Source: Rhizobium sp. NLR16a (lineage in GTDB: Bacteria; Pseudomonadota; Alphaproteobacteria; Rhizobiales; Rhizobiaceae). From it: a stretch of DNA of 64,000 nucleotides. The notes below the pieces were generated by a model that had not been told where the DNA came from, ran no database searches, and saw only the letters and a list, made by a program, of their open reading frames with translations. This document shows positions 8,732 through 20,404 of this stretch, piece after piece (position 1 is the stretch's first letter; every line of letters begins with the position of its first letter). A program made the position numbers and the translations under genes. The stretch is taken from contig NZ_CP072868.1 of assembly GCF_017948245.1 (NCBI RefSeq), forward strand, positions 425,414 to 489,413, given 5' to 3'.

Positions 8732-9300
8732 TGGCCAGGGATCGCAAGCTCAGCGCCGATGAGAGGATTCTGTGGGGCAAGGTTGCCCGCAGCACGCGGC
8801 CGATGCCCGGCAAGGCGAACGAGTTGACCGAGCTTGACGCTTTTCTTGCCGAAACCGAAGCGGCAGCCGAACGGCAGACAGCCGAAAAGCAGACCTCCGT
8901 TTCGCCGACGGCGGCACAGCCGGCCCCACCGTCGACGCCGAGACAGCCGGCTAAGGTGCACCATCCGCTGGAAAGGCCGGTCAAGCGCAAGATCGCCAAG
9001 GGCCGTCTGGCGCTCGAGGCGCGCATCGATCTGCATGGCCTGGTGCAGAGCGAGGCCCATGTCATCCTCCTCGATTTTTTGATCCGCGCCCATGAGCGCG
9101 GCATGCGCCATGTGCTTGTCATCACCGGCAAGGGCAGCTCCCTGGGCAGCGAAGGTGCATTGAAGCGGGCCGTCCCCCTGTGGTTCTCGAAGCCCGAATT
9201 CCGCTACCTGATCTCCTCCTACGAGTCCGCCGCGCAGCATCATGGCGGCGACGGCGCGCTCTATATTCGCCTGTCGCGGCGGCATGGGGAAAAGCCATGA
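8731..9300 (+). CDS. Smr-domain (MutS2-type) protein
   Basis: Protein of 189 residues with an N-terminal low-complexity region rich in Ala, Pro and Glu (about 30-75) and a C-terminal Smr domain (about 88-185). The Smr signature DLHGLVQSEA is at about 97-106, and HVLVITGKG at about 129-137. Smr domains are often nucleases acting on DNA or RNA; the substrate here is unknown. The ATG overlaps the mltA stop by one base, and the end overlaps the following XRE gene by four bases, so the three are probably co-transcribed. Confidence 0.9.
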   Translation: MARDRKLSADERILWGKVARSTRPMPGKANELTELDAFLAETEAAAERQTAEKQTSVSPTAAQPAPPSTPRQPAKVHHPLERPVKRKIAKGRLALEARIDLHGLVQSEAHVILLDFLIRAHERGMRHVLVITGKGSSLGSEGALKRAVPLWFSKPEFRYLISSYESAAQHHGGDGALYIRLSRRHGEKP

Positions 9301-9674
9301 CTCCCTTCGGAGAGGCGGTTCGCAGGCTGAGAGCCCGCAAGGGCGTCTCGCAGAAGGAGATGGCCGAAGCGCTGAACGTCTCCCCCGCCTATCTCTCGGC
9401 GCTCGAACATGGCAAGCGCGGCCTGCCGACATTCGACCTGCTGCAGCGCATCGCCGGCTATTTCAACATCATCTGGGACGAGGCCGAGGAACTGTTCCTG
9501 CTTGCCCGTTCCTCCAACCCCCGCGTCGTCATCGACACGTCGGGCCTGCCGCCGGAATATACCGAATTCGCCAACCGGCTGGCCCGGCGGATCCGCAGCC
9601 TTGACAGTGCAGAGATAGGCCGGCTATCGGCTGTTCTCGAAAATGACGGCAAAGGCGACGGAAAAGCGTCATAA
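9297..9674 (+). CDS. XRE-family helix-turn-helix transcriptional regulator
   Basis: DNA-binding regulator of 125 residues. The Cro/CI-type HTH lies at about 5-60: the helix pair SQKEMAEALNVSPAYLSALE is at about 19-38. The C-terminal half (about 65-115) holds a short conserved segment around PPEYTEFANRLARRI and no ligand-binding domain I recognise. The ATGA overlap with the Smr gene supports this start and coupled translation. It could control its own operon, but no operator is evident. Confidence 0.88.
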   Translation: MTPFGEAVRRLRARKGVSQKEMAEALNVSPAYLSALEHGKRGLPTFDLLQRIAGYFNIIWDEAEELFLLARSSNPRVVIDTSGLPPEYTEFANRLARRIRSLDSAEIGRLSAVLENDGKGDGKAS

Positions 9675-12245
<2,571 letters not shown>

Positions 12246-12263
12246 TCGATATGCCTTCAACAA

Positions 12264-12295
12264 AAAGCCCCGCCGTCGCAGGACGGCGGGGCTTT
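12264..12295 (+). terminator. Rho-independent-type terminator after gyrB
   Basis: A 14-bp perfect stem with the four-base loop GCAG (left arm ending GCCCCGCCGTC, right arm starting GACGGCGGGGC) begins 18 bases after the gyrB stop. The A-run and T-run at the stem ends allow it to work in both directions, so it may also terminate the convergent nitroreductase gene. Confidence 0.85.
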
Positions 12296-12313
12296 CGCTT
12301 ATTCTGATGTCGC

Positions 12314-12913
12314 TCAGTTGGCTAGGAAATGGCCGTTAAAGGCGAGATCGGAGAGCGGCTTGCGCTGGCTCGGGATTTCGCGCGCCTGATTGCGTTCTGA
12401 AAGGACGCGCTTGTCGGCCAGACGGCCGACGGCAACGCCTGCTTCGACCCGGTAGCCCTCGGGGATATCGAACGTTTTTTTGATGTCCTCATGTTTGATG
12501 CCGCCCATGCCATGGGCATAGAAGCCGGAAAGGCGCGCCTGCAGCGCCAGATATCCCCAGGCTGCACCGGCGTCGAAGGAATGGGTGTAGCTCGGCTTTT
12601 CCTCGCCGGATCCGGCAACGCCGGTGAAGCTGCGTGAGACGACGAAGATCAGCGCCGATGCGTTCTTCGCCCATTCCTGATTGGCATCGACAAGCAGTGC
12701 GACGAATTTCTCCCAATGCTCCGAGCCCTTGAGGGCATAGATGAAGCGCCAGGGCTGCTGGTTGGACGAGGACGGCGCCCAATGGGCGGCTTCGAGCAGG
12801 CTGAGCAGCTGTGCCTCCTCGATGATTTCGCCGGTAAAGGCGCGCGGCGACCAACGGTCGAGAAACATCGGATCGATCGGATATTGGGATTCGCGGTTAT
12901 TGCTCTGCGTCAT
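12314..12913 (-). CDS. Nitroreductase-family protein
   Basis: Flavin (FMN)-dependent NAD(P)H oxidoreductase of the nitroreductase superfamily, 199 residues. The FMN-binding signature RWSPRAFTGE is at about 20-29, with the substrate-region AAHWAPSSSNQQPWRF at about 42-57. The C-terminal GVAVGRLADK resembles the usual family ending. The natural substrate cannot be predicted from sequence. It is convergent with gyrB and shares its terminator. Confidence 0.88.
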   Translation of the reverse strand: MTQSNNRESQYPIDPMFLDRWSPRAFTGEIIEEAQLLSLLEAAHWAPSSSNQQPWRFIYALKGSEHWEKFVALLVDANQEWAKNASALIFVVSRSFTGVAGSGEEKPSYTHSFDAGAAWGYLALQARLSGFYAHGMGGIKHEDIKKTFDIPEGYRVEAGVAVGRLADKRVLSERNQAREIPSQRKPLSDLAFNGHFLAN

Positions 12914-12949
12914 GCTTGTTCCAGGGTTGGGACATAAAAATCGTTGAGG

Positions 12950-13234
12950 TCAATCGGTCCAGACGATGTCGAGTTCCTCGCGGAAGGCGAAACGCTTCAG
13001 ATGAGCGTCGATCACGCTTTGCATCCCTGCCTGCTGGTCGGGATCGGCAACGGAAAGCGTCATGGTGAGCGCCGCATCGTCGGCGGCGAATATCACCTCG
13101 GCGCTATCGCTGAACGGCACCCGGCCCTTATGAGGATCGAAATCGACGCTGAACTTGTGGCTCCAGTGTTTGCAGAGCTGCTGCAGGTACCGGCTCGCAT
13201 GTTCGGTGCGTACGACGGCCTTGGAGAGGTGCAT
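12950..13234 (-). CDS. DUF2218-family protein
   Basis: Small protein of 94 residues with the DUF2218 pattern: AVVRTEHASRYLQQLCKHWS (about 6-25), followed by KFSVDF and a C-terminal HLKRFAFREE. Function unknown; family members are often near siderophore or iron genes, but none is seen here. The ATG at 13234 has a GGAG six bases upstream. An ATG at 13246 is the alternative. The frame stays open into the upstream repeat, but that part is not coding. Confidence 0.75.
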   Translation of the reverse strand: MHLSKAVVRTEHASRYLQQLCKHWSHKFSVDFDPHKGRVPFSDSAEVIFAADDAALTMTLSVADPDQQAGMQSVIDAHLKRFAFREELDIVWTD

Positions 13235-13262
13235 GTCGAACTCCATCTCGTGTTGGACGACA

Positions 13263-13366
13263 GCATGTCGCACCAAAATGTGCAGCGGTTTTGCGATAAC
13301 GACATGCGTAAAACAAGGACCTGAAGCGCGGGCCAAGCGAATCTGAAAGGTCGTGACGCGCTTTAG
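13263..13366. repeat. RIME-like palindromic intergenic repeat, copy 1
   Basis: A 104-bp unit made of two hairpins. The first has arms GCATGTCG and CGACATGC around a core containing GCAGCGGTTTTGCG. The second has imperfect arms AGCGCG and CGCGCT, ending CTTTAG. It is closely similar to the copy at 17474-17575. The architecture matches the rhizobial intergenic mosaic elements (RIME). It sits between the DUF2218 and GST genes, which point away from each other. Confidence 0.8.
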
Positions 13367-13512
13367 AGCCAAGTCATATTTCCTGCTTCGCCGGCTTGGC
13401 AAGCGCAGCATCGTCGCAGTTGCGTGGACGGACTGTCTCCATAAAAGCGGCCTTACGCGTGCGCCGAAGCAGGGTAATGGACTGCTTCAATCGATCGGTT
13501 GGAGAAGTGCGC

Positions 13513-14466
13513 ATGCTGGTGAACGGAAAATGGACGGAAGACTGGCAGCCCGTTCAGGCGAAGGATGAAAAAGGCGGCTTCGTCAGGCAGGTTTCGAGTT
13601 TCCGCAATTGGGTGACGCCGGATGGCAGCGCCGGGCCGACAGGCGAGGGCGGTTTTGAAGCCAGCCTCGGCCGCTACCATCTCTACGTCGCCTATATCTG
13701 CCCCTGGGCCTCGCGCACCCTGGTCGGCCGTAAGCTCAAGGGCCTGGAAGAGGTCATTTCCGTCTCCGTCGTCGAACCGGTGCTGACGAAGCAGGGCTGG
13801 CGCTTCGGCGACTATCCCGGTGCAACGCGGGATCATGTCAATGGCATGAGCTACATGCATGAAATTTACACGAGGGCAGCGCCCGGTTTCACCGGCCGCG
13901 CCACCGTCCCGGTTCTCTGGGACAAGCAGAGGCAGACCATCGTCAACAATGAATCTGCCGATATCCTGCGCATGCTGAACAGCGGCTTCGGTGAACTGGC
14001 GAAAAATCCGATCGATCTTTATCCCATCGAAAGGCGCGCCGAGATCGACGCTTTCAACGAACGTATTTATCCCGCCCTCAACAACGGGGTCTATCGCGCC
14101 GGTTTTGCCACGACCCAGATCGCCTATGAGGAAGCCTTCGCCGATGTCTTCTCCTGCCTCGATTGGATCGAGCCGAAATTCGAATGCAGGTCTTTCCTCT
14201 TCGCGGATCACCCCACGGAAAGCGATATCCGCCTTTTCGTGACGCTGGTGCGCTTCGACGTCGCCTATCACGGCATCTTCAAATGCAATCTGCGCCGGCT
14301 TTCGGACTATGCCAATCTGCGCACCTTCTGCCGGCGCATGCTGGATTGGCCGGGCATTGCCGACACGGTGAATCTCGACCACATCAAGCGCGGGTACTAC
14401 TCGGTCGAAAGCCTGAACCCGGCGAAAATCGTTCCTGCCGGTCCGGATCTCTCCGAAATTTTCTAG
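13513..14466 (+). CDS. Glutathionyl-hydroquinone reductase (Xi-class GST family)
   Basis: Cytosolic enzyme of 317 residues related to PcpF/YqjG/EcmB. These enzymes use glutathione to reduce glutathionyl-hydroquinones. The active-site motif YICPWASRTL places the nucleophile at Cys63, as in the Xi class (CPWA). The GST C-terminal helical domain covers about 170-300. The ATG at 13513 has GGAGAAG six bases upstream; longer in-frame starts (13477 or 13396) would add residues encoded next to the repeat. The physiological quinone is unknown. Confidence 0.9.
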   Translation: MLVNGKWTEDWQPVQAKDEKGGFVRQVSSFRNWVTPDGSAGPTGEGGFEASLGRYHLYVAYICPWASRTLVGRKLKGLEEVISVSVVEPVLTKQGWRFGDYPGATRDHVNGMSYMHEIYTRAAPGFTGRATVPVLWDKQRQTIVNNESADILRMLNSGFGELAKNPIDLYPIERRAEIDAFNERIYPALNNGVYRAGFATTQIAYEEAFADVFSCLDWIEPKFECRSFLFADHPTESDIRLFVTLVRFDVAYHGIFKCNLRRLSDYANLRTFCRRMLDWPGIADTVNLDHIKRGYYSVESLNPAKIVPAGPDLSEIF

Positions 14467-14561
14467 TAACGCCGTACCGCTTCCGGGCAAAGCCGTAATG
14501 ACACCGATGAATAATTCGTTCATAGGTGGCTGCAAATTCGTTTTCGATGAGGAGGCATTCC

Positions 14562-15404
14562 ATGAAGCTGATGCGTGTTGGCGAAGCAGGTCGGGAAAAA
14601 CCGGCGCTTCTCGATGCCGATGGCAAGATCCGCGATCTCTCGGCGCATGTCGCCGACATCGGCGGCGAGGCAATCTCGCCGGCCGGCCTTGCAAGGATCG
14701 CCGCGCTCGATCCGAAGAGCCTGCCGGAACTTGCCTCCGGCCGGATCGGAGCCTGCGTAGCCGGCACGGGCAAATTCATCTGTATTGGCCTCAATTTCTC
14801 CGACCATGCCGCCGAAACCGGCGCCACCGTGCCGCCCGAGCCGGTCATCTTCATGAAGGCGACCTCGGCGATCGTTGGCCCGAACGACACCGTGCTGATC
14901 CCGCGCGGTTCCGAAAAGACCGATTGGGAAGTCGAGCTCGGCGTCGTCATCGGCAAAACGGCGAAATATGTCAGTGAAGCCGAGGCGCTCGACTACGTCG
15001 CCGGCTACTGTGTGTCCCACGACGTGTCCGAACGCGCCTTCCAGACCGAGCGCGCCGGCCAGTGGACCAAGGGCAAGTCCTGCGACACTTTCGGCCCGAT
15101 CGGCCCCTGGCTGGTCACCAAGGATGAGATCGCCGATCCCCAGAACCTCGGCATGTGGTTGAAGGTTAACGGCCAGACGATGCAGAACGGTTCGTCCAAG
15201 ACCATGGTTTATGGCGTCGCCCACGTCGTTTCCTATCTCAGCCAGTTCATGTCGCTGCATCCGGGCGATGTCATCTCGACGGGGACACCGCCCGGCGTCG
15301 GCATGGGCATGAAGCCGCCGCGCTTCCTCAGGGACGGCGATGTCGTCGAGCTTGGCATCGAAGGGCTCGGCAGTCAGAAGCAGAGCTTCGTTGCGGATCG
15401 TTAA
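14562..15404 (+). CDS. Fumarylacetoacetate hydrolase-family protein
   Basis: FAH-superfamily metalloenzyme of 280 residues. The superfamily includes fumarylpyruvate hydrolases and 2-oxo-hept-3-ene-1,7-dioate-type isomerases. The N-terminal cap (about 1-70) precedes the FAH domain. Motifs present are CIGLNFSDHAAE (about 76-87), EPVIFMKATSAIVGP and EVELGVVIGK with metal-binding Glu residues, and STGTPPGVGMGMKPP near the C-terminus. The ATG at 14562 has a GAGGAGG site. The substrate is not decidable; the upstream GST is not obviously linked. Confidence 0.87.
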   Translation: MKLMRVGEAGREKPALLDADGKIRDLSAHVADIGGEAISPAGLARIAALDPKSLPELASGRIGACVAGTGKFICIGLNFSDHAAETGATVPPEPVIFMKATSAIVGPNDTVLIPRGSEKTDWEVELGVVIGKTAKYVSEAEALDYVAGYCVSHDVSERAFQTERAGQWTKGKSCDTFGPIGPWLVTKDEIADPQNLGMWLKVNGQTMQNGSSKTMVYGVAHVVSYLSQFMSLHPGDVISTGTPPGVGMGMKPPRFLRDGDVVELGIEGLGSQKQSFVADR

Positions 15405-15445
15405 CGACGCTACTTCAGCGGAACCTTAAGTTTTCCGTCTACGTG

Positions 15446-15470
15446 ATGCCGGAGATCAACTCTCCGGCAT
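15446..15470 (+). terminator. Hairpin after the FAH-family gene
   Basis: A 9-bp stem ATGCCGGAG / CTCCGGCAT with a seven-base loop lies 42 bases past the stop codon. It is followed only by TTCC, so termination is likely weak. Confidence 0.45.
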
Positions 15471-15607
15471 TTCCTGTGCAGCTTCGGGACGTCCATGTTG
15501 CTGTGCAACAGAAACCTGTTAGTCTGCGTTACGTGCCAGCGTGCGGAAAGAGCTCGATGTCTATCAACCGACGTCATCTTTTCGATAGATGAAAGGCAGC
15601 GCCTTCT

Positions 15608-16885
15608 ATGTTCTATCAGCTTTATGAATTGAATCATGCCGCTATGGCGCCGTTTCGCGCCGCAGCGGACATCATGCGATTTGCCTATGCCAATCCGCTG
15701 AATCCGTTCTCTCACACACCCTTCGGCCGGGCGATGGCGGCAAGCCTCGAAATGTTCGAGCGCACGACGCGTCGCTACGGAAAGCCGGAATTCGGGTTGA
15801 AGCAGACGACGATCGGCGCGCAGACGGTTTCCGTCCGCGAAGAGGTCGTCTGGTCGAGATCCTTCTGCAATCTCCTGCATTTCGCACGGAACGTTCCGCC
15901 CGGCCGGGCCAGCGATCCCCGTATCCTGATCGTCGCGCCGATGTCCGGCCACTATGCGACGCTCTTGCGCGGTACGGTCGAGGCGCTGCTGCCGAGCGCC
16001 GATGTCTACATCACAGATTGGATCGACGCCCGCATGGTGCCGATGACGGAAGGCAGGTTCGATTTCGACGATTATGTCGATTACGTCATCGAGATGCTGC
16101 ATTTCCTCGGTCACGACACCCATGTCATCGCCGTCTGTCAACCCTCCGTTCCGGTGCTCGCTGCAGCGGCGGTAATGGAGGAAGCCAACGATCCGCTCTC
16201 GCCGTCCTCGATGACGCTGATGGGCGGCCCGATCGACACGCGCATCAACCCGACGGCGGTGAACAAGCTCGCCCAGGAGCGGTCGCTGCAGTGGTTTTCC
16301 GACAATGTCATCATGGACGTTCCTTGGCCGCAGCCGGGCTTCATGCGCCCTGTCTATCCGGGCTTCCTGCAGCTGTCGGGCTTCATGTCGATGAACCTCG
16401 ATCGCCACCTCGTCGCCCACAAGGAATTCTTCATGCATCTCGTGAAGAACGACGGCGAGCCGGAAAAACATCGCGATTTCTACGACGAATATCTCGCCGT
16501 CATGGATCTGACCGCCGAATTCTATCTGCAGACGGTCGAGCAGGTCTTTATGAAGCATTCGCTGCCGAAGGGCGAGTTGATGCATCGCGGCAAGCGCGTC
16601 GACCCGGCCGCGATCCGCAACGTCGCGCTGCTGACCGTCGAGGGCGAGAATGACGACATTTCAGGCGTCGGCCAGACCAGGGCGGCCCAGACCATCTGTG
16701 TCAACATTCCTGAAGACATGCGCATGCACTATCTTCAGCCGGATGTCGGCCATTACGGCGTTTTCAACGGCTCGCGCTTCCGTCGCGAGATCGCGCCGCG
16801 CATCGTCGATTTCGTCCGCCAGCATTCCCGCGCCGCCGTCAAGCCGCGGGTGCCGCGTGTGATCAAGGGCGGACGGACAGCGTGA
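15608..16885 (+). CDS. phaZ: Intracellular poly(3-hydroxybutyrate) depolymerase
   Basis: Granule-degrading PHB depolymerase of the intracellular type, 425 residues, alpha/beta-hydrolase fold. The nucleophile elbow carries Cys instead of Ser: VIAVCQPSV, Cys177, as in the intracellular PhaZ family. The N-terminal MFYQLYELNHAAMAPFR is typical of this family. C-terminal Asp and His (VEGENDDISG and PDVGHYGVF) complete the likely triad. The role is mobilising stored carbon in free-living or symbiotic cells. It has its own 200-bp upstream region. Confidence 0.93.
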   Translation: MFYQLYELNHAAMAPFRAAADIMRFAYANPLNPFSHTPFGRAMAASLEMFERTTRRYGKPEFGLKQTTIGAQTVSVREEVVWSRSFCNLLHFARNVPPGRASDPRILIVAPMSGHYATLLRGTVEALLPSADVYITDWIDARMVPMTEGRFDFDDYVDYVIEMLHFLGHDTHVIAVCQPSVPVLAAAAVMEEANDPLSPSSMTLMGGPIDTRINPTAVNKLAQERSLQWFSDNVIMDVPWPQPGFMRPVYPGFLQLSGFMSMNLDRHLVAHKEFFMHLVKNDGEPEKHRDFYDEYLAVMDLTAEFYLQTVEQVFMKHSLPKGELMHRGKRVDPAAIRNVALLTVEGENDDISGVGQTRAAQTICVNIPEDMRMHYLQPDVGHYGVFNGSRFRREIAPRIVDFVRQHSRAAVKPRVPRVIKGGRTA

Positions 16886-17029
16886 TTCAGCGACGTCTGA
16901 ATTAGCAACGCCGATTCAAGGCTTTGTCCGATTTCGCCGGCAATCGTCTTGAAGGCGGTTCTTGCGGTTACCACATCGATTTCCAGCGTTCGGCATCTTG
17001 CCGGGCGCCGAAAGCGAGGATACCGCACG

Positions 17030-17464
17030 ATGAACCAGTCAGCATTGCTTCGACCGGATTGGACTCCGGCTACCATTGCCCTGATGATTCTCGGCTTCAT
17101 GGTTTTCTGGCCTCTGGGTCTGGCCATGCTTGCCTATATCATCTTCGGCGATCGTCTGCGCGGCTTCAAGCGCGACGTCAATCAGGCGACCGATGGTTTC
17201 TTTGCCTCCTGCCGCCGTTCGCATGGCCGCCACCGCCCGCATTTCTCGACCGGCAATGTCGCCTTCGACGACTGGCGTAAGGCCGAGCTCGACCGGATCG
17301 AGGAAGAGCGCCGCAAGCTCGACGAAATGCGCGAGGAATTCGACGAATATCTGCGTGAACTCCGCCGCGCCAAGGACCAGGAAGAGTTCGACCGCTTCAT
17401 GCGTGACCGCAAGAACGCCAAGCGCGACGACAACGGCCCGGTCGCGGAGTTCCAGACGCCGTGA
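17030..17464 (+). CDS. DUF2852-family membrane protein
   Basis: Protein of 144 residues with one hydrophobic stretch at about 14-38 (IALMILGFMVFWPLGLAMLAY). After a basic and polar linker, a charged coiled-coil-like C-terminal region follows (about 83-125, rich in Glu, Arg and Asp in DRIEEERRKLDEMREEFDEY). DUF2852 is largely alphaproteobacterial and its function is unknown. The ATG at 17030 has GCGAGGA upstream. An earlier in-frame start (16949) is less likely. Confidence 0.8.
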   Translation: MNQSALLRPDWTPATIALMILGFMVFWPLGLAMLAYIIFGDRLRGFKRDVNQATDGFFASCRRSHGRHRPHFSTGNVAFDDWRKAELDRIEEERRKLDEMREEFDEYLRELRRAKDQEEFDRFMRDRKNAKRDDNGPVAEFQTP

Positions 17465-17473
17465 AGGCCTAAA

Positions 17474-17575
17474 GCATGTCGCGCAAAAGTGTGAAGCGGT
17501 TTTGCGGCAACGACATGCGTAAACGAAGACCTAAAGCGCAAGGAGCGAAGCTGGAAGATCGCGACCGCGCTTTAG
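17474..17575. repeat. RIME-like palindromic intergenic repeat, copy 2
   Basis: A 102-bp unit with the same two-hairpin layout as 13263-13366. The first stem is GCATGTCG / CGACATGC around AAGCGGTTTTGCGG; the second is AAAGCGC / GCGCTTT. It starts nine bases after the DUF2852 stop codon and could be in the mRNA 3' end. Confidence 0.82.
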
Positions 17576-17589
17576 GCAATGAAATGATG

Positions 17590-17615
17590 ACCGGCATCTC
17601 GCGATGCCGGTTTTT
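17590..17615 (+). terminator. Rho-independent terminator after DUF2852 gene
   Basis: An 8-bp stem ACCGGCAT / ATGCCGGT with a six-base loop is followed by a TTTTT run. It lies directly after repeat copy 2 and before the metallopeptidase gene. Confidence 0.75.
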
Positions 17616-17675
17616 CCATGTCCGCCTGCCCCGCAAATCGTTTAGATTCCCCGGCGAATCGTATAGAAAACCCCC

Positions 17676-18434
17676 ATGTTTCCGCTTCTGAAGACACGGC
17701 CAAAGGCGCGAAAGCCAGCTCCGCCCGAAACGCGGACGCTCGATGTCGCCGGCCGGCTCATGCCGCTGACCATCAAGCAGCACGATCAGGCAACCCGGAT
17801 CACGCTTCGCATCGAGCCGGGCGGGCGGGCCTTGAAGATGACGGTGCCGAGAGGTCTGGCGGCGCGTGAGGTGAACGCCTTCCTCGATCGGCACCAGGGA
17901 TGGCTGCTCACCAAGCTTGCCAAGTTTTCGACCGATACCGGCTTACGCAACGGCGGCAAGATCCTCCTGCGCGGTGTTTCCCATCGCATCGAGCACACGG
18001 GCAGCCTGCGCGGCTTGACGGAGGTCGTCTCCGTGGATGGCAGTCCTGTGCTGCGCGTCAGCGGCATGCCCGAGCATGTCGGGCGGCGCATCGCGGCCTT
18101 CCTCAAGAAGGAGGCGCGCGCCGATCTTGAGAGGCTGGCGATGATGCATGCCGCGACAATCCGGGCGCCGATCCGCTCGATCTCGATGAAAGATACCCGC
18201 AGCCGATGGGGCTCCTGCTCGTCGGAGGGAAACTTGAGTTTCTCCTGGCGTATCGTCATGGCGCCGCCTTCGGTGATCGATTATCTCGCCGCCCATGAAG
18301 TCGCTCATCTCAAGGAGATGAATCACGGCCCCCGCTTCTGGGCGCTTTGCAAGACGCTTTGCCCCGGCATGGAGGAAGCGAAATCCTGGCTGAAGCGGCA
18401 CGGCAGTCAGCTGCACGCCATCGATTTCGATTAG
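17676..18434 (+). CDS. YgjP-type (SprT-like) zinc metallopeptidase family protein
   Basis: Protein of 252 residues of the YgjP/DUF45 metallopeptidase group. The zinc motif HEVAHLKEMNH is at about 207-217, with a conserved segment DTRSRWGSCSSEGNLSFSW upstream (about 171-189) and HGPRFW after it. The N-terminal part (about 30-140) is the usual partner domain. No signal peptide is seen, so it is likely cytosolic. Its natural substrate is unknown. Confidence 0.87.
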   Translation: MFPLLKTRPKARKPAPPETRTLDVAGRLMPLTIKQHDQATRITLRIEPGGRALKMTVPRGLAAREVNAFLDRHQGWLLTKLAKFSTDTGLRNGGKILLRGVSHRIEHTGSLRGLTEVVSVDGSPVLRVSGMPEHVGRRIAAFLKKEARADLERLAMMHAATIRAPIRSISMKDTRSRWGSCSSEGNLSFSWRIVMAPPSVIDYLAAHEVAHLKEMNHGPRFWALCKTLCPGMEEAKSWLKRHGSQLHAIDFD

Positions 18435-18509
18435 CCGCAAGCCCCGCTAAATACAGCTTTCCATGCAATTTGGCTCGACTCTTGCCGCATTTCGTGTCAC
18501 TTCGCTGCC

Positions 18510-19178
18510 ATGAAAACCGATATCAAGATCTGTGGCTTGAAGACGCCCGAAGCGATCGATCGTGCGCTGAAACGCGGCGCGACCCATATCGGTTTTATCT
18601 TCTTCGAAAAGAGCCCGCGTTATGTCGAGCCCGATGTGGCGGCAAAACTTGCCGAACCGGCGCGCGGCAAGGCGAAGATCGTCGCCGTCGTCGTTGATCC
18701 CACAAATGACGATCTCGACGAAATCGTGTCGCTGCTGAAGCCGGACATCCTCCAGCTCCATGGCAACGAGAGTCCCGAACATGTGCTGACCATCAAGGCG
18801 CTCTATGGTTTGCCTGTGATGAAAGTCTTTTCCGTGCGCACGGCCGACGATCTCAGGCGCGTCGAAGCCTATATCGGCATCGCCGACCGTTTTCTCTTCG
18901 ATGCGAAAGCGCCGAAGGGTTCGGAACTGCCTGGCGGCAACGGGATTTCCTTCGACTGGAGCCTTCTCGGCTGGCTCGACGGCAGCATCGACTACATGCT
19001 GTCCGGCGGGCTGAACAAGGACAATGTCGCGGATGCGCTTGTGAAGACCAAGGCACGTGGTATCGACGTCTCCTCGGGTGTCGAAACCGAGCCCGGCGTA
19101 AAGAGCGTCGCGTTGATCGATGAATTTTTCGATGCGGTCGAAAAGGCGGATACGCCTGTCATGGCCTCAGGGAGTTGA
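18510..19178 (+). CDS. trpF: Phosphoribosylanthranilate isomerase
   Basis: TIM-barrel enzyme that converts N-(5'-phosphoribosyl)anthranilate to the carboxyphenylamino ribulose phosphate in tryptophan synthesis. Length 222 residues. The catalytic Cys8 lies in [11 protein letters not shown], the first-strand motif. The catalytic Asp lies in FLFDAKAP (about 130-137), and the phosphate-binding C-terminal region has [11 protein letters not shown] and GIDVSSGVE. It precedes trpB by two bases, so trpF-trpB-trpA form an operon. Confidence 0.96.
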   Translation: MKTDIKICGLKTPEAIDRALKRGATHIGFIFFEKSPRYVEPDVAAKLAEPARGKAKIVAVVVDPTNDDLDEIVSLLKPDILQLHGNESPEHVLTIKALYGLPVMKVFSVRTADDLRRVEAYIGIADRFLFDAKAPKGSELPGGNGISFDWSLLGWLDGSIDYMLSGGLNKDNVADALVKTKARGIDVSSGVETEPGVKSVALIDEFFDAVEKADTPVMASGS

Positions 19179-19180
19179 TA

Positions 19181-20401
19181 GTGAACGAAACGCCTAAACC
19201 GAATTCCTTCCGTTCCGGGCCAGATGAAGATGGCCGCTTCGGCATCTATGGGGGTCGTTTCGTTGCCGAAACGTTGATGCCTTTGATTCTCGATCTGCAG
19301 GACGAGTGGAACAAGGCGAAGAGCGATCCGGCCTTCCAGGCGGAACTGAAGCATCTTGGCGCCCACTATATCGGCCGGCCGAGCCCGCTCTATTTTGCCG
19401 AGCGGCTGACTGCCGAACTCGGCGGCGCGAAGATCTATTTCAAGCGCGAGGAACTGAACCACACCGGTTCGCACAAGATCAACAACTGCATCGGCCAGAT
19501 CCTGCTCGCCAAACGCATGGGCAAGACCCGTATCATCGCCGAAACCGGCGCCGGCCAGCACGGCGTCGCTTCGGCCACCGTTGCCGCCCGCTTCGGGCTT
19601 CCCTGCGTCGTCTACATGGGCGCCACCGACGTCGAGCGTCAGGCACCGAACGTTTTCCGCATGAAGCTGCTCGGCGCCGAAGTCAAGCCCGTGACGGCAG
19701 GCAGCGGCACGCTGAAGGACGCGATGAACGAGGCGCTCCGCGACTGGGTCACCAATGTCGAGGATACCTATTATCTGATCGGCACGGCGGCCGGCCCGCA
19801 TCCCTATCCGGAGATGGTCCGGGACTTCCAGTCGGTGATCGGCGCGGAAGCGAAAGAGCAGATGCTGGCCGCCGAAGGCCGCCTGCCGGACCTCGTCGTC
19901 GCTGCCGTCGGCGGTGGCTCGAATGCGATCGGCATCTTCCACCCCTTCCTCGATGACCCCTCCGTGAAGATCGTCGGCGTCGAAGCCGGCGGCAAGGGCC
20001 TCCAGGGCGACGAACATTGCGCTTCGATCACCGCCGGGTCTCCCGGCGTGCTGCACGGCAACCGCACCTACCTGCTGCAGGATGGCGACGGCCAGATCAA
20101 GGAAGGTCATTCGATTTCGGCTGGTCTCGATTATCCCGGCATCGGCCCCGAACATTCCTGGCTGAGCGATATCGGCCGCGTCGACTACGTGCCGATCATG
20201 GACCACGAGGCGCTCGAGGCGTTCCAGACCCTGACCCGCCTCGAAGGCATCATCCCGGCGCTCGAGGCGGCGCATGCGATTGCCGAGGTCATCAAGCGCG
20301 CACCGACAATGAACAAGGACGAGATCATCCTGATGAACCTCTCCGGCCGCGGCGACAAGGACATATTCACCGTCGGCAAGATTCTGGGAATGGGACTGTA
20401 A
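19181..20401 (+). CDS. trpB: Tryptophan synthase beta chain
   Basis: PLP-dependent subunit that condenses indole and serine to tryptophan, 406 residues. The PLP-binding Lys98 lies in [11 protein letters not shown]. The phosphate-binding GGGSNAIG and the [10 protein letters not shown] motif are present. The start is GTG at 19181, with GGAG six bases before it. A TTG at 19175 is less likely, being almost inside that site. The start follows the trpF stop by two bases, and trpA follows after three. Confidence 0.97.
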   Translation: MNETPKPNSFRSGPDEDGRFGIYGGRFVAETLMPLILDLQDEWNKAKSDPAFQAELKHLGAHYIGRPSPLYFAERLTAELGGAKIYFKREELNHTGSHKINNCIGQILLAKRMGKTRIIAETGAGQHGVASATVAARFGLPCVVYMGATDVERQAPNVFRMKLLGAEVKPVTAGSGTLKDAMNEALRDWVTNVEDTYYLIGTAAGPHPYPEMVRDFQSVIGAEAKEQMLAAEGRLPDLVVAAVGGGSNAIGIFHPFLDDPSVKIVGVEAGGKGLQGDEHCASITAGSPGVLHGNRTYLLQDGDGQIKEGHSISAGLDYPGIGPEHSWLSDIGRVDYVPIMDHEALEAFQTLTRLEGIIPALEAAHAIAEVIKRAPTMNKDEIILMNLSGRGDKDIFTVGKILGMGL

Positions 20402-20404
20402 GAC